From Promethearchaeota archaeon (GTDB taxonomy: Archaea > Asgardarchaeota > Lokiarchaeia > Sigyniarchaeales > SOKP01), in the NCBI GenBank assembly GCA_030603385.1, contig JAUVXW010000038.1:1-41299 (forward strand): a stretch of 41,299 nucleotides of DNA. Direction: 5' to 3'. Positions within the stretch are counted from its first letter, which is position 1. Every line of letters starts with the position of its first letter. Shown here one piece after another: positions 8,187 to 16,214 of the stretch. The notes under the pieces are model-generated. The model did not search any database. It was not told the DNA's origin and worked only from the letters and a program-made list of their open reading frames with translations. Both the position numbers and the translations under genes were made by a program.

Positions 8187-9695
8187 ATGATTGATTTTGA
8201 ATTTAATAGTGATGTAATCAAATCCATTAAAGCAGAGTTAAACGCTGCTGAAAAATATATCCACATTGCTGTTTTTCAATTGCATAGAAAAGATATTTTT
8301 GAAACATTAAGTGAGAAATTAAAACAAGGAGTAGCTGTTGAAATTTTCACTTTACCCTATGATAGCATTAATGCAGATAATGCTGAGGAGATAGAAGAGA
8401 GATTTAAAGATCTTAAGGAAAAGGGAGCCATTTTAAACTTTTGTCATTGGAATGTTGGAGATCCTAGTAGAACGACAACAGCAGTTGGGAAGTGGTATTC
8501 ATTTCATGGAAAATTCATAACAACTGAAAAAGCTGCTATCGCAATGTCTGCTAATTTCACAGAACAGGCAGAACTAGATGCTATATTGATTTATAATAAA
8601 GAAGAACAACAAGTAGAAGAATTTGAAAGAAAATTTCAATGGCTTAAAGAGTTTTTTATTACACAACATGACAAATTTGATGGAAGTATACGTCAAGAAA
8701 TAATTAATACAGGATTAGAGGATGTTGAAGATTTATTTAAATTGCCGAAAGACATCAAAGGCGATAAGTACAAATATCATTGGATACAAGATTATCCTGC
8801 AATAATTTGTTCTGAGCCAGAGCAGATTGAAAATAAATTATATGTCGCACCATTTGATTGTAAAGCACTCCCTTTCTTTAAAGCTATTATTTCTAGGGCA
8901 AAAAAATTTGTATATATTTCAACTGAAACATTTACAGATCGAGAATTTCCTGATTTCTTAAAAAAAATTGCATTAAAGGGTATAGTTATCAAGATATTAT
9001 CAGGAACAAAAACAATGGATTTTTCAGATAGAATTCAGAAAATGTTTCGTGAATTATTAGCTCAAAATATTTTAATTAGGACAACTGAAGAGGAACTGCA
9101 TGCAAAATTATTTATTACGGATAAAAATTTGGTTTTAAGCTCAATAAATTTAAACAAAATTAGTCTTGGTTTTACTAGGAAGAAAGGTTTGTGGAGAGGA
9201 AACACTGAAACCATTAATGTTTGTGATAATAAATACATAATTGATATCGCTGTAAAAAAATTTAACAAAATCTTTGAATTGAGTAAAAACGTTGAATACA
9301 AAATTGAAGAAAAATTAGGAGCGGATTTAGCTAAAACTATTAGAACAATTTTTGAAATAAAATCCGTGAGTAATGATGTTAAAACTGTACTTAGTCACTT
9401 TGTGCTTAAGAAAGAAATTGAAACAAAATCAGCTTTTATGAGTTTAAGTAACAATATTTCAGAAATTACTAAACATTTTAATAAGAATAAAGTCGGCTTA
9501 GAACAATTTAAAATGGCTGTGATTCTTTACGTACTTAACAGACAGAAATTAATTTTGGACCAAATTAAAAGAAGGGTTGCGAACTTCAATGTCGAATTTA
9601 ATTTAAATAATTTACTCGATGCTTTATTAAGAGAAGGGTTGATACAAAAAACGGGAGAATATTATTCTAGAACAAGATTTAAAAAATTAATATAA
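8187..9695 (+). CDS. PLD-family nuclease, likely restriction endonuclease
   Basis: 502 residues with two HKD-type motifs: H107-G-K109-F-I-T-T-E with S121-A-N123, and H305-A-K307-L-F-I-T-D with S319-I-N321. Both fit H-x-K-x4-D-x6-G/S-S-x-N of the phospholipase D superfamily, with E replacing D in the first. PLD-type nucleases cleave DNA without metal ions through a covalent histidine intermediate; BfiI is the known restriction enzyme of this type. The last 60 residues (FKMAVILYVLNRQKL to the end) look like a winged helix. Divergent from a methyltransferase operon, which suits a restriction partner. Helicase motifs are absent, so not a DISARM-type helicase-PLD protein. Confidence 0.8.
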   Translation: MIDFEFNSDVIKSIKAELNAAEKYIHIAVFQLHRKDIFETLSEKLKQGVAVEIFTLPYDSINADNAEEIEERFKDLKEKGAILNFCHWNVGDPSRTTTAVGKWYSFHGKFITTEKAAIAMSANFTEQAELDAILIYNKEEQQVEEFERKFQWLKEFFITQHDKFDGSIRQEIINTGLEDVEDLFKLPKDIKGDKYKYHWIQDYPAIICSEPEQIENKLYVAPFDCKALPFFKAIISRAKKFVYISTETFTDREFPDFLKKIALKGIVIKILSGTKTMDFSDRIQKMFRELLAQNILIRTTEEELHAKLFITDKNLVLSSINLNKISLGFTRKKGLWRGNTETINVCDNKYIIDIAVKKFNKIFELSKNVEYKIEEKLGADLAKTIRTIFEIKSVSNDVKTVLSHFVLKKEIETKSAFMSLSNNISEITKHFNKNKVGLEQFKMAVILYVLNRQKLILDQIKRRVANFNVEFNLNNLLDALLREGLIQKTGEYYSRTRFKKLI

Positions 9696-9761
9696 AATTT
9701 TTGCTTTTAGAATCAACATAAAACATGGGCTTTAAAATATCTTTATTTGAAAATATTTCAG

Positions 9762-9842
9762 ATGGAAGAATTAAGATACAAATTTAATTTTGAGCCAATA
9801 TCAGATAGTTTAACTGCTTTTGAAAAAAATTACAATATTTAG
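9762..9842 (+). pseudogene. 26-codon N-terminal stump of a second methyltransferase
   Basis: ATG at 9762 to TAG at 9840-9842. The peptide begins MEELRYKFNFEPISDSLTAF and aligns without gaps to the N-terminus of the methyltransferase at 10989 (MDFGQYKYEFELISSDLTDF); Y-K, F-E, I-S, L-T and F-E are shared. The DNA just upstream (AAAATATCTTTATTTG) also resembles that before 10989. The stump sits after the PLD nuclease gene, exactly where a methyltransferase would stand in a nuclease-methyltransferase cassette, and is replaced after 25 bp by the second control-region copy. Confidence 0.7.
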
Positions 9843-9867
9843 ATCAATTATGATATATTGAGATCAA

Positions 9868-10084
9868 TTTGTGTGCAGTTTGTGTATAATTATGATTTGT
9901 TTATACTTATAAACTGTATATTTCCATTAGGTAATAAAAATTATTATTAACAATCTATTTTGCTAATAATATATAAAGCAAAATTCTGGGAGAGCTTACA
10001 GATTTTTCCTTTTCATTGTATCTGATTTGTGTATAATTTGTGTCTATAAAGACTCATTCTAAACAACATAAAAAGATTTATTTT
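9868..10084 (+). promoter_or_regulatory. 217-bp RM control region, copy 2
   Basis: Near-repeat of 7841-8058 in the same orientation. Both operator-like pairs are kept: TTTGTGT-GCAG-TTTGTGT at 9868-9885 and TTTGTGT-ATAA-TTTGTGT at 10026-10043, the second again followed by CTATAAAGAC. It stands upstream of the PD-(D/E)XK nuclease gene at 10218. No divergent gene remains on its left side, only the methyltransferase stump, so its left operator pair is orphaned. Conservation of both pairs suggests it is still regulated by the RHH protein. Confidence 0.65.
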
Positions 10085-10217
10085 ATATTAATTTAAATAA
10101 AGGTATAAAATCCGTTAATATTTTTTACTTTTTTAAAGTAATGATAAGGTTAAATCGCTCGTAATCAATTGTCGCCAACAGATTTGAATAATAAAGTATC
10201 ATTTAAGGTTAATTGAA

Positions 10218-10952
10218 TTGCCAAGAAAGTCAATAGCAAGAGGAAAAAATCTAGGTATAAGATATGAAGAGAGAATTAACAAATTATTAAAAAATAGAGA
10301 ATTACAACTTGAATCAACCGATTCTGCTGGTGCTTCAGATGCTCCTGATGGGTTTTTTTGGTTTAAAGGAAGTAGATTCCCCATTGAAATTAAAAGACAA
10401 AATGCAGATTTTGCTCAGGTCGAATTAAATTGGGATGATAAAACAGGATTCATTTTTTCAGATAAGTCGAAGAATCTTTTTTTTAGTAAATTTTTTAGAG
10501 ATAATACTAATTTTTTAGAAAGAATAAATCGTACATGGTCAGAAAAACCCAGAAAGTTCACCCATCAAAAATTAACACAATACGATAGAAATTGGGATTT
10601 GGATCATTTTGTTGACATCAAAGAACCAATAGATGTCTCCTTTATTGAAAGCTTTTATAATTTGAAGGAACCTCCAGTGCATTATATACAAATTGAAAAT
10701 AGAGGTTTTTTTTACCTTGGGTATGATATTGCTGAGTTGGGAGTACCAAGAATTAATGGAAAACCTTATCTTAGAGCCAGGGTAAAAACTAGATCTGCTT
10801 CTAATAACAAATGGGGTTTTCTGGTAGCTATAAAAATGCCTGGTATAAATCCTTCTGATTATGATATTGAAGAAAAAAAAGATCGCATATTCCCTTTCAC
10901 AAAAGGAAATCATATTGATAATCCTCAGAGATCCTTGAAGAATTTTTTTTAA
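10218..10952 (+). CDS. PD-(D/E)XK restriction endonuclease
   Basis: 244 residues from a TTG start at 10218. Residues 41-60 read D-A-P-D-G-F-F-W-F-K-G-S-R-F-P-I-E-I-K-R, a good PD-x(n)-E-x-K nuclease core with D44, E57 and K59, the metal-binding residues that cut DNA. The first residues (PRKSIARGKNLGIRYEERIN) resemble the helix that precedes the core in Holliday-resolvase-like and restriction nucleases. Methyltransferase gene follows after 36 bp, so this is the nuclease of RM locus 2. Sequence specificity cannot be read. The TTG start is uncertain; no ATG lies nearby in frame. Confidence 0.75.
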   Translation: MPRKSIARGKNLGIRYEERINKLLKNRELQLESTDSAGASDAPDGFFWFKGSRFPIEIKRQNADFAQVELNWDDKTGFIFSDKSKNLFFSKFFRDNTNFLERINRTWSEKPRKFTHQKLTQYDRNWDLDHFVDIKEPIDVSFIESFYNLKEPPVHYIQIENRGFFYLGYDIAELGVPRINGKPYLRARVKTRSASNNKWGFLVAIKMPGINPSDYDIEEKKDRIFPFTKGNHIDNPQRSLKNFF

Positions 10953-10988
10953 GTTTATTTTAAATATCTCTATTTATAATTTCTATCG

Positions 10989-12146
10989 ATGGATTTTGGG
11001 CAATATAAATATGAGTTTGAGCTAATTTCTAGTGATTTAACCGATTTTGAAGAAAAAATAGCGAGACTAGAGCAAATACGTTATATTGAGGATCCTAAAA
11101 GGTTTTTCACAGAAACAGCATACCAAAAAAGGGTTGATGGGAACTTAACCTACTATTCCTTATTTTCAAGAATTAAATCAAATCACTTTAATAGAGGTTC
11201 TGGGTATTTAACACATGGTTTTGGTTTTTACAGAGGTAGTTTTCATGGTCAAATGATTAGAGGCTTGATTAATTGTTGTAATTTGAAACAGGATTCTACA
11301 ATATTAGATCCTTTTTGTGGATCTGGTACTACTCTTGTTGAAGCAAGCCTTTTAGGATTTAGCTCAATTGGTATCGATATTAATCCAATAGCATGTTTGA
11401 ATAGTAAGGTAAAAACCGATTTATTGGATTATAATATTAATCATCTCACTAAAGATAATAATAAGTATTTTAATCTATCATTTTTTGATGATTATATTGA
11501 TAATTTAACAGATTTCAAAAAAAATATCATAGGGGATGTAAAAGATTTATTTTATTTATTTATCTTTTTAAGAGCTCTATCAACTGAATTTCGATTTTCA
11601 GTTGATAGGGAAACTAACTTTAAAAGAATATACAAACGGTATGTTAATACTCTGAAATTATATAATGATTTTAAAAAAAAAAATGACATTCTCCTTGGTA
11701 AATCAAGTATTTTTTTCAGTGATTGTTTAATGGAATTAAAAAAAATTAGAACAGATTCAATCGATACTATTATAACATCACCACCCTACATCGATATGAT
11801 TGATTACATACAAGAAGATTTAATACCAATTAAGCATCTGTTTAAAAAGAAAGAGATTGAATTTTTAAAGGCTAAATCAATAGGTAATAAATTTAAGAAT
11901 CTTTTAATCACAGAAAGGCTATATTGGAAAAGAATAAACATATTTTTGCAGGAATCATTCAGAATATTGAAACCGGATAAATATTTAATTATAATAATAA
12001 ACAATTATAAGAACATGAAAGAAACATATGAAAAACTCATATTTACAAATAATTTTTATATTGAAATGATACTTAAAAGAGAAGTTATAAATGTTAAGAA
12101 AAAAGATAATAAGGAATTTGTTTATTTCTTAAAAGCTAAAAAATAA
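10989..12146 (+). CDS. DNA methyltransferase with SPPY motif, RM locus 2
   Basis: 385 residues. Motif I ILDPFCGSGTT at about 105-115 binds SAM; motif IV TSPPY at 263-267 is the catalytic motif, of the form usual in N4-cytosine (and some N6-adenine) methyltransferases. Between them is an insert of about 120 residues, probably target recognition. Motif order (I before IV) differs from the DPPF enzyme at 6236, so the two are not recent duplicates. Its real duplicate is the stump at 9762. Likely protects the site cut by the nuclease encoded at 10218. Confidence 0.85.
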   Translation: MDFGQYKYEFELISSDLTDFEEKIARLEQIRYIEDPKRFFTETAYQKRVDGNLTYYSLFSRIKSNHFNRGSGYLTHGFGFYRGSFHGQMIRGLINCCNLKQDSTILDPFCGSGTTLVEASLLGFSSIGIDINPIACLNSKVKTDLLDYNINHLTKDNNKYFNLSFFDDYIDNLTDFKKNIIGDVKDLFYLFIFLRALSTEFRFSVDRETNFKRIYKRYVNTLKLYNDFKKKNDILLGKSSIFFSDCLMELKKIRTDSIDTIITSPPYIDMIDYIQEDLIPIKHLFKKKEIEFLKAKSIGNKFKNLLITERLYWKRINIFLQESFRILKPDKYLIIIINNYKNMKETYEKLIFTNNFYIEMILKREVINVKKKDNKEFVYFLKAKK

Positions 12147-12552
12147 GTGTATAATCCTATTTAAGATACTTAGGGGATCGATATTTTTCAATTCAAATGT
12201 GTATTTCACGCTATTAGCCTAAGAGAAAAAGGTGTAGGAGTAAATAACTATGTTTTCTAACCTTCTATTTCTCTTATCTCCCTCCCCCGTGGTGCCCCCT
12301 CCTAAAAAAGTAGGTGTAGACCGATCTCAATTTAGAAATAATTGTAAAATTTTCAAGATTAGAGTATCTATTTCCATACATAAATTATGTCATCAATATG
12401 GAATTTTACAAACTCATTAGGGTCATTCCTATTCTCAATATTATGTTTATAAATTTAAAATTAATTCTGATTGGTTTATCACTTCTAATTATGAATTATT
12501 TTATAATATGAACTTGAATTTAGTAGAGTACTTATCAAAATTAACTAATGAA
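12147..12552. other. Intergenic DNA with one copy of a 29-bp repeat
   Basis: Convergent intergenic stretch of 406 bp without a convincing gene. It holds a locally C-rich patch (CTCCCTCCCCCGTGG, about 12279-12292) that stands out from the AT-rich surroundings and is part of the 29-bp repeat at 12288-12316. The rest is AT-rich with no clear hairpin that I can support. Confidence 0.4.
12288..12316 (+). repeat. 29-bp direct repeat, left copy
   Basis: Sequence of the form CGTGKTGCYCCCTCCTAAAA followed by AAGTARGTG. Matches 15174-15202 at 26 of 29 positions in the same orientation. The two copies flank the two-gene unit at 12553-14887. C-rich flanking pyrimidine tracts also resemble each other. 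Could be an element boundary or a recombination site. Confidence 0.6.
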
Positions 12553-13685
12553 TTAAGCATTATTCAAACAGTTTGGATCATTCCAAAATTCTGAAGCAAA
12601 TAATGAGATAAATAACTTTAATAATGGTCTATGTATCACAATATATTTCCAAAATCCTGTTAATTGTTTATATCTGTGGAGTTCATCAACAGTACTTCCT
12701 CCTATTCTCTCACGATTTGAAAAAAGAGCGCCAGGTTCTTCATATGATTGAGTAATAAATTGTTTAATGTCGTGATGAGTTATTTGAGTGGTATTATAAT
12801 GATCAGAATCTGAATGTTTGAATTCCAAAGAGATGTTTGATTTTAAAGCAGTCTTAAAGTATTCTTTAAGATTAATAATTCTACCATCAACTTTTCCTGC
12901 ACCACCAATTCTAAATATAAAAGAAGCTACTATACTGCCTGAGTATTTTTTTAAAAAATTTTTTCCCTCATTATATTTTCTTGGATGATCTACTATATAA
13001 TTTAGTAATCTCTTTATAAATTCTTCGAACTGATATTCATCTATCTTATCGATATTATCATTTATTATTTGTTCGATATTTTGAATCTTAATTGAAGGAG
13101 CCCTACTAAAGATAAAATCTACAATTGCATTATCATCAATTGAAAGCAAATCAATGATCCATATTACATTTTCTGCGTCAATTCTTTCATTATAATCACA
13201 ATAGGTATAAAGAATATCATCACTGTAGTAAAAAGAAGTCTTGCAATCAATATCTTGACATAAATCTAAAAAACAAATTTTGTGAATTTTCTCATTGTTT
13301 TTTAATATTATATGTGAATTATCTGTTTTCTCAGGCTCTAAAGTTCCCCGAATTTTATTGATTAAATATAATCGAAGGTTCAAACATAATATTTTAACAA
13401 AGTATGATGTAAAAATTTTCTTATTCTGAGTCCTAATTATGCGATTACATTTATTACACGTTGTAAATTCTGCATTATTTAGAACTATTCCCGTTCCAGT
13501 ACAATTTTTTTGATCTTCTGGTAAATCTACATAATCCTCATCATTTCTATTAACACATTTAACGTAAAGCTGTTCCTGTAATGTAATAAATTCAAGTTCC
13601 TCTAATTTTTTTAACTCCTCATTGATTATATCAGTCTTGTAATTGTTTCTGAAAAAAAATTTAAGTTTATCTTTATCAAAATCAT
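12553..13685 (-). CDS. Zinc-ribbon/Mrr-like nuclease with apparent frameshift
   Basis: The clean frame from TTG at 13383 gives 276 residues, but the same frame stays open to about 13696 without any ATG, GTG or TTG. An ATG at 13685-13683, overlapping the previous gene's stop as TGATG, is in another frame and would join this frame by a -1 shift in the T8 run (13652-13659). The joined protein would be about 377 residues: a Cys region (K-C-V, N-C-T, T-T-C-N-K-C-N-R) that looks like a zinc ribbon, then YQFEEFIKRLL and GGAGKVDGR...SLEFKH (D166, E187, K189 in the 276-residue numbering), an Mrr-like PD-(D/E)XK core. Either a sequencing indel, a phase-variable run or slippage. Confidence 0.6.
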
Positions 13686-14887
13686 CAAGGATTGATCCCA
13701 GGTATTACCACCAAATTAAACTCTTTTTGTATAAAATCTTCAAATGAATTTCTAAGACTTAATGATAGACTATTATCTGCATATCGAATTTCAAATCCCT
13801 TTTCCTCATCATGTTTAAAGACTAATCGTAATCGATGTTTTTCATAATAAATTTTACATTCTGAAATTGATTTAATATCTTCTATTAAATCTTTCCCATT
13901 CTCTCTAAACCATTTAATAGCCGGCCCTACACTTCTATTTTGCGGGGAAGAAATTTTTAAAGATGGATTACTCCTAATTGGACTTAACTCAATTAATAAC
14001 TCTACAAGAGGTGTTTGCTCAAAATCCTCAATTTCTTTAAAAAAATTTTGTACATTGGAGACATCATTAAAATCTTCATATTTTTTTACGATCTCAACAT
14101 CTCCGATTTTTTTTAAATCCATACCCATTACTATTGGGATAAATTTCTTAATATCTATCCTTGATTGATACCCTACTCTAAAACTTTTTCCCTCTCTTGG
14201 AATACGCAGGATTATCCATTCACAAATTGTATTATAGACTGTTTCATCCAATTTTTGATTTTTCATTCTTTTAAATTCTCTTATAAAAAAGGTATAGATG
14301 TTTTCTTCAAATTCTACTTTTCCTATATATTTGCTACTATAATCATCGTTCTCAAGGTTATCGAATTTTTCTAAAAAAGTGGTTATTTTATCTTCAGATT
14401 CGAATAAATTAATAACTGTATCAACATCCTTAATATCGATTGAAAACTTGTTAAGAGTACGTTTAAATGCTGTATATAAGAGAAGAATTTGAATTAATAA
14501 ATTTGGATTTTTTTGGTATAATTTTACTATTCCAGCATATTTATCATATTTTTTGTAATCTTCTATTGATGTCTTAGAAGTCTTTGTGATTTCAGCTCTT
14601 TCTGTTTCAGTTAAGTTTTCCTTTATTATAATTACAATTGGTTCCATCCACATATTATTAGCAAAATCTTGTAACAAAAAGAAAACTTTAAGATTTTCTT
14701 GATTACTAAACAACTGTGTAATTAATTCTTCACGAGAACCTGAAGATTTTAAAAATGTTGCTATAAGTCTCACAGTATATTTAGTTTTATTCTTTAAATC
14801 TTCAAGTTTTAAATTTTTGATGTTTTCCATAACCTTATCATAATCAACTAGAAGTTGATTTTGCCAATAAAATACATTCTCGCTCAT
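13685..14887 (-). CDS. Hypothetical protein, partner of the Mrr-like nuclease
   Basis: 400 residues, starting MSENVFYWQNQLLVDYDKVM. Mostly helical in the first 200 residues (many Leu/Ile/Lys heptad-like patterns), more mixed after about 230 (FRVGYQSRIDIKKFIPIVMG, then HRLRLVFKHDEEKGFEIRYA near the end). No Walker, helicase, methylase or nuclease motif is visible. Its stop overlaps the start of the downstream nuclease gene by one base, so the two products are probably made together. A specificity or sensor subunit is a reasonable guess, no more. Confidence 0.6.
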   Translation of the reverse strand: MSENVFYWQNQLLVDYDKVMENIKNLKLEDLKNKTKYTVRLIATFLKSSGSREELITQLFSNQENLKVFFLLQDFANNMWMEPIVIIIKENLTETERAEITKTSKTSIEDYKKYDKYAGIVKLYQKNPNLLIQILLLYTAFKRTLNKFSIDIKDVDTVINLFESEDKITTFLEKFDNLENDDYSSKYIGKVEFEENIYTFFIREFKRMKNQKLDETVYNTICEWIILRIPREGKSFRVGYQSRIDIKKFIPIVMGMDLKKIGDVEIVKKYEDFNDVSNVQNFFKEIEDFEQTPLVELLIELSPIRSNPSLKISSPQNRSVGPAIKWFRENGKDLIEDIKSISECKIYYEKHRLRLVFKHDEEKGFEIRYADNSLSLSLRNSFEDFIQKEFNLVVIPGINP

Positions 14888-15244
14888 ATAAATCGTCTTT
14901 TAAATAAATTTTTATCTTTTCTCTAAAAATTACAATAATGTATATTATATTTATACTAAAAATAATATTTAAGAATGAACATTTATAGCCCCTATTCAAA
15001 AGAGATATTTTTAAATTTTTATAATGTAAATTTATATAATTGGGGCTTTGCTTTATCACTGACTGCTCTGCTTCATTCCACATCTAACTTAGGTGGAGCG
15101 GTAATAAATAAATGTTATCTTTTCCATATAACTTTTCTACTTATATTTTCTCTCTTTCTATAATCTCTTACCGCGTGTTGCTCCCTCCTAAAAAAGTAAG
15201 TGAAAAGATATCAGATCAAAAGATAAATTAAAGTTATTGAAAAC
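14888..15244. other. Intergenic DNA with second 29-bp repeat copy
   Basis: 357 bp between two minus-strand genes. It should contain the promoter of the gene at 13685-14887; AT-rich blocks such as TATATTATATTTATACT at 14941-14957 could serve. A possible 79-residue minus-strand frame (14844-15083) overlaps the gene start and has no family signal, so it is not called. The 29-bp repeat lies at 15174-15202. Confidence 0.4.
15174..15202 (+). repeat. 29-bp direct repeat, right copy
   Basis: CGTGTTGCTCCCTCCTAAAA followed by AAGTAAGTG; 26 of 29 positions agree with 12288-12316. A pyrimidine-rich tract precedes both copies. With its partner it encloses 2.86 kb carrying the two-gene nuclease unit. Confidence 0.6.
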
Positions 15245-15961
15245 CTACAAATTAACCTTCTTCTTAATTGAACTGGAGATAAAGTCAATGTAGGTTTGAA
15301 TATTTCTACAGCATTCACCAATGTAAACATTATCACATATTAATTCCTTATTTAACTCCTCATTTGGTAATTCTAATTTCCTAAGATAAGTGCTTGAAAT
15401 CTTTCCATCGTTATGTACAATTATATTTCTCCTGAAATAGTTTTCTCTTAATTGTTTCCAGTATTCAAACTCTTCTTTTAAACTAATATTAAACTTATCC
15501 ATTAACATTTGTGCAATATTATCAATATCAAAATATCCATACTTGTTTACTTCTTTCTGGGTTATGTACTCATGTAAATCGTTGATATCAGAGAATTCCA
15601 ATATTGTTTCATAATTTAAATGTTTCCTTTTACTTTTCATTAGCTCTGGTCTATATTTAAATAAGGTTTGAAAGAAATCCTTATTAAATGCTTCAAATAG
15701 AGAGAAAAGGTAAATTAAACTCATTTTTGGAGTATGTTCCTCTATTAATTCAAATTTTTCAAATAAGCTATGACCTAACTTATCATACTTATCAGGTTTC
15801 CTATCCTTTATATGAATATAGTTTTTGTCACTCTGAATTCTTTTTAATTGAGCAAGTTGAGTATTCCAAAAGTAATTACTTGCAGTATTCATCTCTAGAA
15901 CTAAAGTGGTATGGTAACTGTAATAATATATTAATTTGTCAATTTCAGTGTTTAGATCCAT
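15245..15961 (-). CDS. HEPN-domain protein (RX4H motif)
   Basis: 238 residues, all-helical by appearance. The C-terminal half contains R178-N-I-I-V-H183-N-D-G, the R-x4-H motif of HEPN ribonucleases, in a setting (ENYFRRNIIVHNDGKISSTY) typical of the MAE_28990/RiboL-PSP-like HEPN groups. HEPN proteins cut RNA as dimers in toxin-antitoxin, abortive infection and CRISPR systems. No nucleotidyltransferase partner lies next to it, so it may act alone or with the divergent Schlafen-like gene at 16215. An RNase role is inferred from the intact motif. Confidence 0.75.
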   Translation of the reverse strand: MDLNTEIDKLIYYYSYHTTLVLEMNTASNYFWNTQLAQLKRIQSDKNYIHIKDRKPDKYDKLGHSLFEKFELIEEHTPKMSLIYLFSLFEAFNKDFFQTLFKYRPELMKSKRKHLNYETILEFSDINDLHEYITQKEVNKYGYFDIDNIAQMLMDKFNISLKEEFEYWKQLRENYFRRNIIVHNDGKISSTYLRKLELPNEELNKELICDNVYIGECCRNIQTYIDFISSSIKKKVNL

Positions 15962-16214
15962 AATTACACTATTCTAATATTCAATTTTCATAAACTTTTG
16001 TTTTATCCATCTAAAAATAATGCTAATTCATCAAATATTAAATGAGTCTATAAATCGTAACTCTATGATAATTTAATATAAAATAATGCTCTTAAATAGA
16101 TACCCTCTAAGTAATTCAATTTACTCCAAAAAATTAATAAGTGTAGGATTAACATATGGTTATAGTATGAATTTATTCAAAATATATGAAATATTAAAAT
16201 AGGAGGAATAGAAG

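Noticed and set aside
8187..9695. DISARM DrmC or helicase-PLD system
   Set aside because: No helicase motifs in the protein or in the adjacent genes; the divergent methyltransferase makes a restriction enzyme more likely.
14844..15083. 79-codon minus-strand frame upstream of the 400-residue protein
   Set aside because: Overlaps the gene start in another frame, low-complexity hydrophobic content, no ribosome site.
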